Positions 24,101 through 33,001 of a stretch of DNA of 64,000 bases are shown piece after piece; the first letter of the stretch is position 1; every line of letters begins with the position of its first letter. The DNA is taken from contig OZ020311.1 of NCBI GenBank assembly GCA_963971305.1, positions 7,006,001-7,070,000 of the forward strand. Direction: 5' to 3'. The position numbers and the translations under genes were made by a program. The notes beneath the pieces were generated by a model that saw only the letters and a list, made by a program, of their open reading frames with translations, had not been told where the DNA came from and made no database searches. Source of the stretch: Arcuatula senhousia (Eukaryota; Mollusca; Bivalvia; Mytilida; Mytilidae).

Positions 24101-25700
24101 ACATCAATTTTAGAGTTATGGACAGAGAAAAAAATAATATGTACAACTTGTATTTAAGCTGTACTTTATAATCTGAAAATTTACAAGTGCATTCGTCCAT
24201 CACAACTCAGGTTTAAGGTGGTCACTGTGTATGTTTCTTATTTCAAGTACAAAGTATTCTTTTGTCTTTCAGGCCTTTGTTGAAGTGTGTGCTAAGCACA
24301 ACAATGTCTCAGAAGCAATGAAGTATATGCCACGTGTTCCCCCAGAGCTGAAAGTCAAATGTCTAGTTAAAGTAGGGTAAGTATTTACCAGTGGCAGAGA
24401 TCTAAAAGAGGGGGGGTCCGGAGGGTTGTGTACATTCCAGGCCTTTGTAGAAGTGTGTGGTTAGCACAACAGTTTGCATAATAGACACTTATGACACAAC
24501 CTACCATGTCTACATAAACAAGAGGCAATTTAAAAATCCACAATGGAAGACGGCCAGCAGCTCGACCAGGGGTCCCTGCTAGCTGTCTTGCATTGACCCA
24601 AGATTAAAAATATAATACATAAACATTCATCAAATATCCCAAGATGCATTTCTGGAAATAGAATAACTAACAAAAAGAGGAAATGGAGGACCAAAAGCTT
24701 TGACAAAGATTCCTGGCTAAGGACAGGCACATATAAAATGTGACCGAGTTAAACTAGTTTTTTGGGCCCAACCTTTCCTTGAACAAAGCTTAAAAAAACA
24801 CATTGTAAAAATCAAGTTGATAAAAGTTCAGTTCAACAAGAGAGAACCTGAAACATATTGACTTCAAGAGGAAAGGAACTCTCTTAAGAACACTTGCTGT
24901 TACTGACAGCTAGCTAAGAAGCATCAATTGACTGATGTTAAAAAAAACCAAAAATATTGATTGTAAATGAAGTTTATGCCACATGTTCGTTCCTCCATAA
25001 CTTAAAGAAAAATTTTGGTCAAATTAAATCTGAAAAATAATTTGCAAGAAAGGACTAAAAAAGATGTTAATGATCCAAGTAATAATGGAATAGGTTTAAA
25101 TCCAACATTATAGATGTCTGTAATTTCGAATCATGCATTGAACTTGATAAATATGGAATTAAACATCAGTTTACAATATTATGTTAAAATAAGAATATCA
25201 ACTTATCATAATGTATTTTTAGAATTTAATTGTTTGAAAATATAACCAAATAGAAAATAGAAACCTTGATTTGTTAGAACAATGTCACGTTGAATTCAGC
25301 TGTTTTCTCTGGTCACTGGTAAACATTAGCTGGTATTGTCAGATCACTGGTTAACAAAATTTTCTTTGTGACATCTCATAAATTTATTTCATTTAAATGT
25401 TTGATATCCTATAACAGTGATCACCATAGTTAAGTGCTGGATCAAATGTTTCCCTCATAAATTGCCTTTCTATTCTGCTCCCATCTTACACTAACAAGAC
25501 TGATATTTGTACTGGAATATTATTATTACTAAGTCATTTCATTCTTTCTTTTCAGAAATAAAAAGCTTGCAGCTGATACAGCATTTGATAACAAAAATGA
25601 AGAGGAACTAAATTTTGTTTTGTCAAGATGTGGACATTCCGATAGACAATTAGTGGAAACAATTAAAGGCATGAAACAGCAGTTAGGATCCAGAAGATAA
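6124..25700 (+). CDS. VPS16: VPS16, HOPS/CORVET tethering-complex subunit (21 exons, 5' end missing)
   Basis: Conceptual splicing gives about 815 residues that track animal VPS16 from end to end. Exons: 6124-6215, 7305-7405, 8843-8971, 9522-9666, 10416-10534, 11074-11193, 12031-12086, 12869-12943, 14603-14697, 15034-15110, 15515-15640, 16132-16259, 16829-16973, 17713-17847, 19232-19340, 19730-19827, 22063-22167, 22955-23202, 23809-23905, 24273-24376 and 25556-25700 (TAA). All junctions are GT-AG and the phases fit; the summed length is in frame. Landmarks: QYGGPIALL near the start, [57 protein letters not shown]-like [10 protein letters not shown] and VPDKRYWW. The family has an N-terminal beta-propeller and a C-terminal alpha-solenoid and no RING finger. 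It works with VPS33 and VPS18/11 in endosome and lysosome fusion. Only the first roughly 19 codons are unseen. The 9th listed exon is the last of 14 tandem copies. Confidence 0.95.
6494..6685. mobile_element. Miniature inverted-repeat element in VPS16 intron
   Basis: Ends are CAGGGGTTCAAA and TCAAACCCCTG, about 190 bp apart. The interior repeats GTCCTGGACCT-like phrases. CAGGG termini are typical of hAT-type non-autonomous elements; the flanking duplication is unclear here. Confidence 0.55.
7653..8709 (+). mobile_element. Hairpin/tandem-repeat element, family 2 (TGTCTCGC), copy a
   Basis: It lies in a VPS16 intron. It starts with an imperfect hairpin (TGTCTCGCCTGC, loop, GCAGAGCGGGACA) at 7653-7680, followed by a GC-rich patch of CGG/GAC repeats at 7695-7720. 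Five tandem units of about 175 bp follow, near 7740, 7915, 8090, 8263 and 8436, each with CCATATCTCAAGAACTATAG and TTGACCTTGACCTT. It ends in GGTGCCGGCAGGCGAGACA, the inverse of the start. Confidence 0.8.
10165..10375 (+). repeat. Dispersed SINE/MITE-like repeat (GGAATAAGTGTACTTGACAC)
   Basis: It shares the phrase ATGGAATAAGTGTAYNYGACACA, then CCACAATGGAAAAC, GCCAGCAGCC, a CGCTGCTCGCTGTT hairpin arm and a TTGGCCC tail with copies at 15226-15430, 24480-24600 and 45172-45385. Reverse copies lie near 56755-56880. No long coding frame is shared. Confidence 0.6.
10547..10743. mobile_element. Fold-back element with CACGAAAAT-type termini
   Basis: TACTGTGGTTTCATTATTATTC at the left pairs loosely with GAATCCACAGATA at the right, with inner TGGTTTTCGTG and CACGAAAATAAATG arms. 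It is intronic in VPS16 and non-coding. Confidence 0.5.
11334..11467. repeat. Long intronic hairpin, about 52-bp arms
   Basis: The arm at 11341-11392 is matched almost perfectly by its reverse complement at 11405-11456. The tip is GTTCACCCTTCGGGTTCAC. Weaker pairing extends outwards to about 11334 and 11467. It would fold into a long double-stranded stem in the VPS16 pre-mRNA. It may be a fold-back transposable element. Confidence 0.8.
12043..12156 (+). repeat. 57-bp tandem duplication of a VPS16 exon end with its 5' splice site
   Basis: 12043-12099 is repeated at 12100-12156. The unit covers the last 44 bases of the exon plus GTAAGTAAGTTCT of the intron, so two identical donors exist at 12087 and 12144. 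Reading through the first donor meets an in-frame TAA at once (GCT TGG TAA), so use of the second donor would truncate the protein. Confidence 0.9.
13271..13360 (+). repeat. 30-bp tandem repeat, three copies
   Basis: Units at 13271, 13301 and 13331 share TTGCTGAATATTTTGTGCTT. They lie in the intron just before the VPS16 exon array. The third copy has small changes. Confidence 0.9.
13452..14697 (+). repeat. 14-copy tandem array of a VPS16 coding exon with its 3' splice site
   Basis: Units begin at 13452, 13541, 13630, 13718, 13807, 13896, 13985, 14074, 14163, 14252, 14339, 14428, 14517 and 14603. Most are 89 bp; others are 86-88 bp. Each unit has an acceptor TTCTATTTTTCAG and then the exon coding [15 protein letters not shown] and [10 protein letters not shown]. 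Only the last copy continues into FLHKVP and the donor GTAATG at 14698, and it alone gives the family-like exon 14603-14697. Copies differ by scattered substitutions; neighbours at 14074, 14163 and 14252 share GTGCACC, as expected from unequal crossing-over. Confidence 0.95.
15226..15430 (+). repeat. Dispersed SINE/MITE-like repeat, second copy
   Basis: Same family as 10165-10375. It has AATGAGATATGGAATAAGTG, AAAACCACAGTGG, CCGCCAGCAGCC, GCTTGCTGTTCTGCAAT and CGGCCCAAGGTC. It is intronic in VPS16. Confidence 0.6.
17848..18038 (+). pseudogene. Two degenerate tandem copies of VPS16 exon 17713-17847
   Basis: Right after the true donor, AAGCATTGCTCAG starts two diverged copies of the preceding exon. 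The first (about 17850-17933) is rearranged. The second (about 17936-18032) still reads in frame as [19 protein letters not shown], then a donor-like GTATAG. Both lack the first third of the exon. They look like exon relics; inclusion in mRNA is not shown. Confidence 0.75.
18167..18353. mobile_element. MITE with GCTGTTCCAGAATTAA termini, copy 1
   Basis: GCTGTTCCAGAATTAA at the left mirrors TTTAATTCTGGAACAGC at the right. The interior has poly-G, GGTGGGTGTTTAAGAAATAT and ATTAATTATTTTTTTATGG. Relatives lie at 20175-20361 and 63411-63505. Intronic in VPS16. Confidence 0.8.
19953..20135. mobile_element. MITE with TACAGTCAAACCTG termini
   Basis: TACAGTCAAACCTG at 19953 is the exact inverse of CAGGTTTGACTGTA ending at 20135. 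The interior repeats GGTGGCTGCTTAAT-like phrases. Intronic in VPS16. Confidence 0.8.
20175..20361. mobile_element. MITE with GCTGTTCCAGAATTAA termini, copy 2
   Basis: Same termini and interior as 18167-18353, with a poly-G tract near the left end and a GGAATAGCT right terminus. Confidence 0.8.
20454..22025 (+). mobile_element. Hairpin/tandem-repeat element, family 2, copy b
   Basis: It starts with a strong hairpin (TGTCTCACCTGCGAC, loop GAATA, GTCGCGGAAGTGAGACA), then CGGCGGCGGCGTCG. Units of about 180 bp follow, each with TTGTAAGACTTTTGTGG, a TGGTATACAGACAGTT phrase and GACCCCATTTT. It ends in GGTGCCAGCAGGCGAGACA. A MITE at 20863-21060 interrupts the body. It lies in a VPS16 intron just before exon 22063. 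Confidence 0.8.
20863..21060. mobile_element. hAT-like MITE nested in the family 2 element, copy 1
   Basis: Termini TGGCTCCTGCAGGGT and ACCCTGCGGGAGCCC are inverted. It is flanked by the 8-bp direct repeat CAGTTCAG (20855-20862 and 21061-21068). The interior is built from GCGACCT repeats. An 8-bp target duplication is typical of hAT elements. A second copy lies at 52175-52374 and a diverged fragment near 9205-9275. Confidence 0.85.
22787..22939. mobile_element. MITE inserted 15 bp from a VPS16 exon
   Basis: Termini CAGGGCTGTCAAGT and ACTTGACAGGTCTG are inverted. The 6-bp direct repeat CTTGTA flanks the element (22781-22786 and 22940-22945). The next exon starts at 22955, so only the duplicated target and a short pyrimidine-poor tract separate element and exon. 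Confidence 0.8.
24480..24605 (+). repeat. Dispersed SINE/MITE-like repeat, third copy (diverged)
   Basis: Shares ACACTTATGACACAACC, CCACAATGGAAGAC and GGCCAGCAGC with 10165-10375. Intronic in VPS16. Confidence 0.5.
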
Positions 25701-26159
25701 CATTCTTTTATATTTATTGTAAAATCTAACATGTGCAATATTATCTTATTATTAGACTTTTTCGGAAACTACCATAGTCATACTCATAGTCCTATTCATA
25801 CTCATATTACAATGACAAATACTGGGGATTTTCTCAAAATATTTCAATGTTAAATCGAAATTACAGTAAATTGCACGACTGGTAAGGTTGGCAAGAAGCT
25901 AAATGTGAGCATGCGATCTATACGAAGAAAATAATAAAAATGCAAGGATTCCGAAAGCTTTCATTGTGAAATTTTAAATTTCGGATTATTTCCGTTTGTA
26001 TATGTAAGTATTGTCGCTTACTCTTTTTCCACACCTCATTATTTTCTATTCTATTTTCTTAACAGCTATGCATAAAACAAGGCAATATGAGTTAAAAAAA
26101 AAAAATCTTAGTCTTGTTAAAAATTATCTAAAACGCCAAAGTCGGCACAATTAAATAAG

Positions 26160-26700
26160 ATTTATTTTAATGCACATATAACATGTAGGTCGAATAGGAA
26201 CCGCGCGTACACTGGATGGCGAATTAGCCCGTAACAGCACTAAGTTTGTCGTTAAAAGTCTACTAACGAGCGCTCGGAAGCCTGATACAAGGCTTGGCCT
26301 CTTTGCCAACTAAGGAACTGGGACCTATGCCACAGGTGGTTGAAATGGGGACAGCCCTGTCATAATGAATTCAGGGATCGTCAGGCAACCATAGCGGTGC
26401 ACCGTGTTGGGTAAAAATGTCACATTCCTCGAACGTAAAAGAACCCTAGTGCAAATTTCCATAAGAGTAGGAACCGTAGGATTCCCATGCAGGATGCTCA
26501 ATTGCCCGATCTAATCCATCCCTCTTTTTTTTCAGTGTCAATCAAAACTCTCCTTCCCGATTCGTCTTTTTTCCTCCTTCACTTCATCGTCATTTCATGT
26601 TCATCGTATCACCATTTTCATGTTCATTATCCTGATATAGCTAAATTCGCGAGTGCTGCTTTTGAGTTTACGTGTTAACGATGGGGGATACTGAAATCCC
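26160..26700. other. Unassigned, less AT-rich segment, possible SINE-like repeat
   Basis: Base composition differs from its neighbours (GCGCGTACACTGGATGGCG, CGGTGCACCGTGTTGGG). The open frame at 26487-26678 is not family-like. The remainder up to 27387 is AT-rich with no gene. Confidence 0.35.
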
Positions 26701-27387
26701 GGTAACAACATACAGATAGCAGGTAGCTGACGAACTTAAGGGGGAACTTGCAGGTGATCACATGACCAGCCAAAAATAAATTTAAACCTACCATTTAATT
26801 AATACTAAAAGGTGTTCAAGATTTTAAAATTATATGAAAAAAAATTATAGTGATGTATGTTTAACTTTGTTTTGATTTAAAAAACATTAAAACTATTTTT
26901 GTCTTGATTTTGTTAATTTTGTTTTATAAAGTATTTTTCAAACCTTACGGAATCTCATATTTCTGCATTTTGACAAAGGGAGATAATTTATTAGTAAATT
27001 TGCAAATTTTGACCACTTTTTGACATATTTTTGTGTTTATCTGAAAAACTAACTCAGGAGCACCCCCTTTTCTTCTTATCAGTTTAAAGCAATAAAACAG
27101 CCCAATATAATATCAAAAAATTACAAAATTCTGTTGATAAGATTTTTGTAAAAACAGAATTTTCCTTTAAAATTTTGAACTTTTCTTTAACATTTCAATG
27201 TAAAAAGGTCAACCTTCGGAATCAGTTATCTCGAAAACTAACTCAGAAGCGTGCCTTTTTAGAATTGAATTTTCAAAGTGTATCACTTGATGTATCGTTT
27301 TACAAATTTTAGAGAAAATCTATTGACGGGAAAATTTTGGTGTTTGGTGCAAGTACCCCCTTAATTACGGGTTAACAAGCCGTTTTT

Positions 27388-28539
27388 AGCTCACCTGGCC
27401 AAAGGCCATGTGAGCTATTGCCATCACTTGGCGTCCGTCGTCGTCGTCGTCGTCCGTCGTCGTCGTTAACTTTTCTTCAAACTTCTTCTCCTCTTAAACG
27501 GCTGCACAGATTCAAACCAAATTTGGTCTGGTGGTACTTTAGGGTATCCCCCACAGAACTGATGTGGGGATTTTTGATTCGTCGAAAAACATGGCCGCCG
27601 TTGCTAAAAATAGATCAGGGGGGTCAGACTATTGTTTTTGGCTTGTAAATCAAAAAGTATAAGAGATAGATGAAATCTGATGCCACCCTACTGTTTCAGC
27701 ATCAAAAGTTCTGCTAAAGTCTCCATTTGGTCCAAGTTGTCAGATGACCCCTTATAGGGGTTACAGCCCCTTAAAGGTGAAAAAAAGCGTTTTTTTCATG
27801 TTTTTGCCCTATAGTATGAAAACTATTGCAGATAGAGAAAAGCTGTTGCTTGCTTAAATGATCACCTCATTTAGCTCTACAAAAGTCTCAATAGGGTCGA
27901 AGTTGTCAGATGACCCCTTATAGGGGTTACGGCCCCTGAAATAATGTTTTTTTCATGTTTTTGGCCTATGGAATGAAAACTATTGCAGATAGAAAGAAGC
28001 TGTTGCTTGCTTAAATGTTCAGCTACTTTAGCTGTACAAAAGTCTCAATAGGGTCGAAGTTGTCAGATGAGCCCTTATAGGGGTTACGGCCCCTAAAATA
28101 ATGTTTTTTCATGTTTTTGGCCTATGGAATGAAAACTATTGCAGATAGAGAGAAGCTGTCGCTTGCTTAAATGTTCAGCTAATTTAGCTGTGCAAAAGTC
28201 TCCATAGGGTCGAAGATGTCAGATGACTCCTTATAGGGGTTATGGCCCTTAAAATGATGTTTTTTCATGTTTTTGGCCTATAGAAAGAAAACTATAGCAG
28301 ATAGAGAAAAGCTGTTGCTTGCTTAAATGTTTAGAACATAAAGCTCTACAAAAGTCTCCATAGGGTCGAAGTTGTCAGATGACCCCTTATAGGGGTTACG
28401 GCCCCTAAAATAACGGTTTTTCGTGTTTTTGGCCTATAGAATGAAAACTATAGTAGATGTTCAGCTCATTCAGCTCTACAAATTATAGGGTTGACATCAA
28501 GACGAGGTGAGCGATTTAGGCTCCCGGGAGCCTCTTGTT
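27388..28539 (+). mobile_element. Hairpin/tandem-repeat element, family 1, copy b
   Basis: It starts with hairpin AGCTCACCTGGCC, AAA, GGCCATGTGAGCT, then TTGCCATCACTTGGCGTCC and a (CGTC)n/(GTC)n patch to 27468. Five units of 153-169 bp follow, near 27718, 27887, 28042, 28197 and 28350, sharing GTTGTCAGATGACCCCTTAT. It ends in GAGGTGAGCGATTTAGG, a CTCCCGGGAG hairpin and CCTCTTGTT. No protein is encoded. Confidence 0.85.
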
Positions 28540-29344
28540 ATAAGTTTCAAAGCTGCTTTTGGAATTTTACCTTTATTTCGTAGTTTATTTTTACATTTAT
28601 TTAAAACAGCACATAAGATCTCTCGACCACCAAGAAATCGTCTACAATTAGGGCCATTTCTATACTCTTTGCTATCCATATAAAAAATTGGCTTTGGTTT
28701 GTCCTTAGAGTCCGTATAGAACAGAGGCGCATTATTTCAAAATTAGCATGCTTTTTTTTTAAAAAACGTTTGTGTTCGGTTTTGGATTGATAAAATTTTG
28801 TAGATCCCTTAACTCAGGTATTATCTGCCACTGTTAACGCTGAAAATCTGAAAACTGTGATGTTTTAACAAAGGAAATGACTATGGGAGAAAATGGTAAA
28901 CAACAGTTTTGAAATAGAACACCGTATAAGAGAATAGTTTTAGTTTAGAATAGAATTAGTTTTAAAAGTAAACCGCAATTATTCTGTCCAGTTTTAGACA
29001 TTTTAAAAGGGGTGATTGCTTTATCTTATTTTTATTATCCTTGTCTTGTCTGTTGAAGTTACATACACGCATACAATATAACATGCTTAACAATGTTTTT
29101 CTTTGAACAATAAATTATCTTTTCATCATCAGACTTCAAAGGGCTAATGCCAATCGCTTTTAAGCAGACGAAAAACATTGTTTTGAATATCTTCTATCCG
29201 AAATCAACTTCTCAACAACCCTTTCACCAGGGGTGAACCTGTTCATTTAAATTTTTACGTTAAATGTTTTGACACATCCCCTAACGATTTTAAACCCAGT
29301 AAGAGTATGAATAGGAGTATGACTACGACTATGATAGTTTCCGA
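28540..29344. other. Intergenic, no gene seen
   Basis: AT-rich sequence with no exon or clear repeat apart from the right arm of the inverted pair at its end (about 29300-29351). Confidence 0.4.
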
Positions 29345-29352
29345 AAAAGTCA

Positions 29353-29466
29353 ATTAAAAATATAAACACTTTTGTGTTGACAAACACATCAAAGCTATAA
29401 ATTGTCCGTTTTAATTTCTAAATTGTCAAAACCCTAAGGTTCTGCCTACCCCAGACATATGTTGTT
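29353..29466 (+). mobile_element. Left part of a hammerhead-type repeat split by an insertion
   Basis: The sequence CACTTTTGTGTTGACAAACA through CCCTAAGGTTCTGCCTACCC and CAGACATATGTTG is the reverse complement of part of the unit at 53187-53282. The rest of the same unit resumes at 30911, so the family 1 element at 29467-30910 was inserted into it. Confidence 0.75.
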
Positions 29467-30910
29467 AGCTCACCTGGCCAAAGGCCATGTGAGCTATTGC
29501 CTATTGGCGTCCGTTGTCGTCGTCTGTCGTCGTCGTTAACTTTTCTTCAAACTTCTTCTCCTCTGAAACGGCTGAACAGATTCAAACCAAATTTGGTCTG
29601 GTGGTACTTTAGGGTATCCACCACAGAGCTGATGTGGGGATTTTTGATTCGTCGAAAAACATGGCCGCCGTTGCTAAAAATAGACCAGAGGGGTCAGACT
29701 ACTGTTTTTGGCTTGTAAATCAAAAAGTATAAGAGATAAATGAAATCTGATGCCACCCTACTGCTTCAGCATCAAAAGTTCTACTAAAGTCTTCATTTGG
29801 TCCAAGTTGTCAGATGACCCCTTATAGGGGAAACAGCCCCTTAAAGGTGAAACATAGCGTTTTTTTCATGTTTTTGCCCTTATAGTATGAAAACTATTGC
29901 AGATAGAAAAAAGTTGTTGCTTGCTTAAATGTTCAGCTTATTTAGCTCTACAAAAGTCTCCATAGGGTCGAAGTTGTCAAATGACCCCTTATAGGGGTTA
30001 TGGCCCTGTAAAGGCAAAATATAGAGTTTTTGGCCTATAGAATGAAAACTATTGCAAATAGAGAAAAACTGTTGCTTGCTTTAATGTTAAGCTGGTTTAG
30101 CTCTACACTAGTCTCCATAGGGTCGAAGTTGTCAGATGACCCCTTTTAGGGGTTACGCCCCTTAAAGGCAAAAAATAGTGTTTTTGGCCTATAGAATGAA
30201 AACTATTGCAGATAGAGAAAAGTTGTTGCTTGCTTATATGTTCAGCTTATTTAGCTCTACAAAAATCTCCATAGGGTCAAAGTTGTCAAATGACCCCTTA
30301 TAGGGGTTATGGCCCCTTAAAGGCAAAAAATAGTGTTTTTGGCCTATAGGATGAAAACTATTGCAGATAGAGAAAAGTTCTTGCTTGCTTAAATGTTCAG
30401 CTCATTTAGCTCTACACAAGTCTCCATAGGGTCGAAGTTGTCAGATGACCCCTTATAGGGGTTACGGTCCCTTAAAGGCAAAAAATAGTGTTTTTGGCCT
30501 ATAGGATGAAAACTATTGCAGATAGAGAAAAGTTCTTGCTTGCTTAAATGTTCAGCTCATTTAGCTCTACAAAAGTCTTCATAGGGTTGAAGTTGTCAGA
30601 TGACCCCTTATAGGGGTTACGGCCCTTGAAAGGCAAAAATAGTGTTTTTGGCCTATAGAATGAAAACTATTGCAGATAGAGAAAAGCTGTTGCTTGCTTA
30701 AAAGTTCAGCTCATTTAGCTCAACAAAAGTCTTCATAGGTTTGAAGTTGTCAGATGACCCCTTTAAGGGGTTATGGCCCTTTAAAGGTGAAAAATTGTGT
30801 TTTTTGCTTTGGAATGAAAACTTTTGCAGATAGAGAAAAGCTTTTTAAAGTCTTCAAAGGGTTGACATCAAGACCAGGTGAGCGATTCAGGCTCCTGGGA
30901 GCCTCTTGTT
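29467..30910 (+). mobile_element. Hairpin/tandem-repeat element, family 1, copy c (nested)
   Basis: Same plan as 27388-28539: AGCTCACCTGGCC hairpin, CGTCGTCTGTCGTCGTCG patch, then eight units of about 150 bp, and an end with GACCAGGTGAGCGATTCAGG, CTCCTGGGAG and CCTCTTGTT. It interrupts a hammerhead-type repeat, which fixes its ends to within a few bases. Confidence 0.85.
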
Positions 30911-31085
30911 CTTAGTCATAATTTGGTTTCTCATTCGACATTTTTGGTATTATTGTTCTTTGCTCTTCACATTCATATAATGTTTGGCATTTTCAACTTT
31001 TGGTAGAGCGCCTCTGATGAGTCTTGAATAGACGAAACGTGCATCAGGCATAGCAAAATTTATTGTCTGGAACTTTGTTGTAATT
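30911..31085 (+). mobile_element. Right part of the split hammerhead-type repeat
   Basis: It matches the reverse complement of 53005-53175, including TGTTTGGCATTTTCAA, TGGTAGAGCGCCTCTGATGA and TTATTGTCTGGAACTTTGTT. Confidence 0.8.
31010..31049 (+). ncRNA. Hammerhead ribozyme motif, decayed
   Basis: The order is GCCT, CTGATGA, stem II GTCT/AGAC with a short loop, GAAA, a short stem III, then ATC and AGGC. The two outer strands GCCT and AGGC would pair as stem I. Compared with 53040-53079, two CpG-type changes spoil stem III and turn the cleavage triplet GTC into ATC. Likely weak or inactive. Confidence 0.7.
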
Positions 31086-31145
31086 TATATTTATACTGAT
31101 CAAATCTTAAGGCCTTTATTTATTACTGTGAAAATATTAACTTTT

Positions 31146-31984
31146 TAGTCCCCTACCGGCAAAAGCTGAAGGGGACTATAGGTTTGCACTCTGTCCGTCT
31201 GTCTGTCACGCCTCAGTTTTCTGCACTTTTTTTCTAAACGCTTATAGATAATAAACTGATTTTTGGTATGTGAGTTAACCTTGATAAGTTACAAATCAAG
31301 TTAGAGTTTCGTTCTGATCCACACATTTTTTTGGGAGTTATGGCCCTTTGAACTTTGAAAATTCACTAAAATTTCAGTTTTCCGCACTATTATTCTAAAC
31401 GCTTATAGATAATGAACTGATTTTTTAGTATGTGAGTTAACTCTGATGAGTTACAGATCAAGATTGAGTTTCGTGCTGGTCCACAAATTTTTATGGGAGT
31501 TGTGGCCCTTTGAACTTTGAAAATTCACCAAAGTTTCAGTTTTCCGCACTTTTTTTCTAAACACTTATAGATAATGCACTGATTTTTGGTATGCCAGTTA
31601 ACCATGATGAGTTACAAATCAAGTTAGAGTTTCGTTCTGATCCACACATTTTTATGGGAGTTATAGCCCTTTGAACTTTGAAAATTCAATAAAATATCAG
31701 TTTTCCGCACTTTTTTTCTAAACGCTTATAGATAATGAACTGATTTTTTTGTCTGTGAGTTTACCTTGATGAGTTACAGATCAAGTTTGAGTTTTGTGCC
31801 AATCCACAAATTTTTATGGGAGTTATGGCCTTTTGAAGTTTGAAAATCTATTGCAATTTTCTTTTCTACACTTTTTTATTGTTCCTTGTAGATAATAAAC
31901 TGATCAAGTTTAGGTATTCATTTGTTTGACATATTGTTACCAGTGACTGAAATATGAGGCCTGTAGGGGACTTAGTATTGTTTT
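31146..31984 (+). mobile_element. Hairpin/tandem-repeat element, family 3 (TAGTCCCCTAC)
   Basis: It starts with hairpin TAGTCCCCTACCGGC, AAAA, GCTGAAGGGGACTA, then CTGTCCGTCTGTCTGTC. About four units of 150-170 bp follow with TTTCCGCAC, TTCTAAACGCTTATAGATAA and TATGGCCCTTTGAACTTTG. It ends in GTAGGGGACTTA, the inverse of the start. Its body phrases resemble family 4 although the ends differ. Confidence 0.8.
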
Positions 31985-32081
31985 GCAATACTCTCAGAAT
32001 GCTTGTTTTAAGATTTTCTTGTGGGTCAGTCCAACCTCAAAATCAGATTCCATTCTGGAAATTAACTATCAATTTGCATGA

Positions 32082-32364
32082 CAGGGTTGCCATGCGTCCT
32101 TGAAACCTGGAAAACCTGTGTATTTGTCACTTCAAGGTCCTGGAATAGACCTTGAATTTGGAAAAAAAATGAGAATATCCTTGAAAAACCCTGGGATTTG
32201 ACAGTTCGACAACCAAAAGTATCTGATTGAACTGTTTCACAGAAAATTTCATCAGGATAGAGAAATTTTTTTGACTTTTTTCATCCTTGAAAATAACTAA
32301 AATACCCTAAGAAAGTCCTGGAAAAACCTTTGAATTTTGTGATAACAAATTAGTAGTAACCCTG
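32082..32364. mobile_element. hAT-like MITE with CAGGGTT termini
   Basis: It runs from CAGGGTTGCCATG to AGTAACCCTG with the 6-bp direct repeat GCATGA on both sides (32076-32081 and 32365-32370). The interior repeats CCTTGAAAA and TCCTGGAA phrases. Confidence 0.65.
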
Positions 32365-32404
32365 GCATGAAGGACTCCATCAAAAGATGAATTTATCATC
32401 TGCT

Positions 32405-33001
32405 TTAAAGTTCACAGAGTCACTGGAGCATAAAAATGGGGTCATGGTCACATGGCATGGTGACAGTTGCTCCATAACCCAACTGTCTGTTTACCCAATA
32501 TCAGATGCCTATCTATTATAACTTTCCAGCAATTCATCGTCCACAAAAGTCTTACAAAAAAGTTTTTCGGCCTGAAAAAAAAAACGAAGTTCACAGAGTC
32601 ACTGTAGCGTGAAAATGGGGTCAGGGTCACTCGACATGGTGACAGTGGCGTAGACCATAATGTGAACTGTCTGTATACCAAATTTCAGATGCCTAGCTAT
32701 TATACTTTTCAAGCAATTCATTGTTCACAAAAGTCTTACAAAAAAGTTTACAGCCTAAAAAAAGACCCAAGTTCACAGAGTCACTGTAGCGTGAAAATGG
32801 GGTCAGGGTCACACGACATGGTGACAGTGGCGTAGACCATAACGTGAACTGTCTGTATACCAAATTTCAGATGCCTAGCTATTATACTTTTCAAGCAATT
32901 CATTGTTCACAAAAGTCTTACAAAAAAGTTTACAACGCCGCCGCCGCCGGAAAGTAATACCTATGTCTCGCCTTCCGCGACTATTCGTCGCCTGCTAGAC
33001 A
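32405..33001 (-). mobile_element. Hairpin/tandem-repeat element, family 2, copy c (truncated)
   Basis: It is in reverse orientation: three units with GTTCACAGAGTCACTG, GGGGTCAGGGTCAC and CACAAAAGTCTTACAAAAAA, then CGCCGCCGCCGCCGG and the hairpin TGTCTCGCC..CGCGACTATTCGTCG..CTAGACA ending at 33001. The far end is missing. Confidence 0.75.

Larger units (their letters stand above)
25755..29351. mobile_element. Region bounded by 50-bp inverted repeats, possible large TIR element
   Basis: About 50 bases from 25755 (GACTTTTTCGGAAACTA onward) match, with roughly six mismatches, the reverse complement of the 50 bases ending at 29351. The interior of about 3.6 kb has no transposase that I recognise. 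It contains a family 1 element (27388-28539) and unassigned sequence. I see no clean target-site duplication, so this could also be two separate repeats in opposite orientation. Confidence 0.45.

Noticed and set aside
27418..29718. Paired open frames with SSSLTFLQTSSPLKRL and TELMWGFLIRRKTWPPLLK
   Set aside because: Both come from the same place in two family 1 elements, next to the CGTC patch. The matching peptides reflect DNA repeat identity, not selection on a protein.
30911..31085. Idea that TTGTT at the 29467/30910 junctions is a target duplication
   Set aside because: Other family 1 copies also end in CTCTTGTT, so TTGTT belongs to the element; the left-hand match is probably chance.
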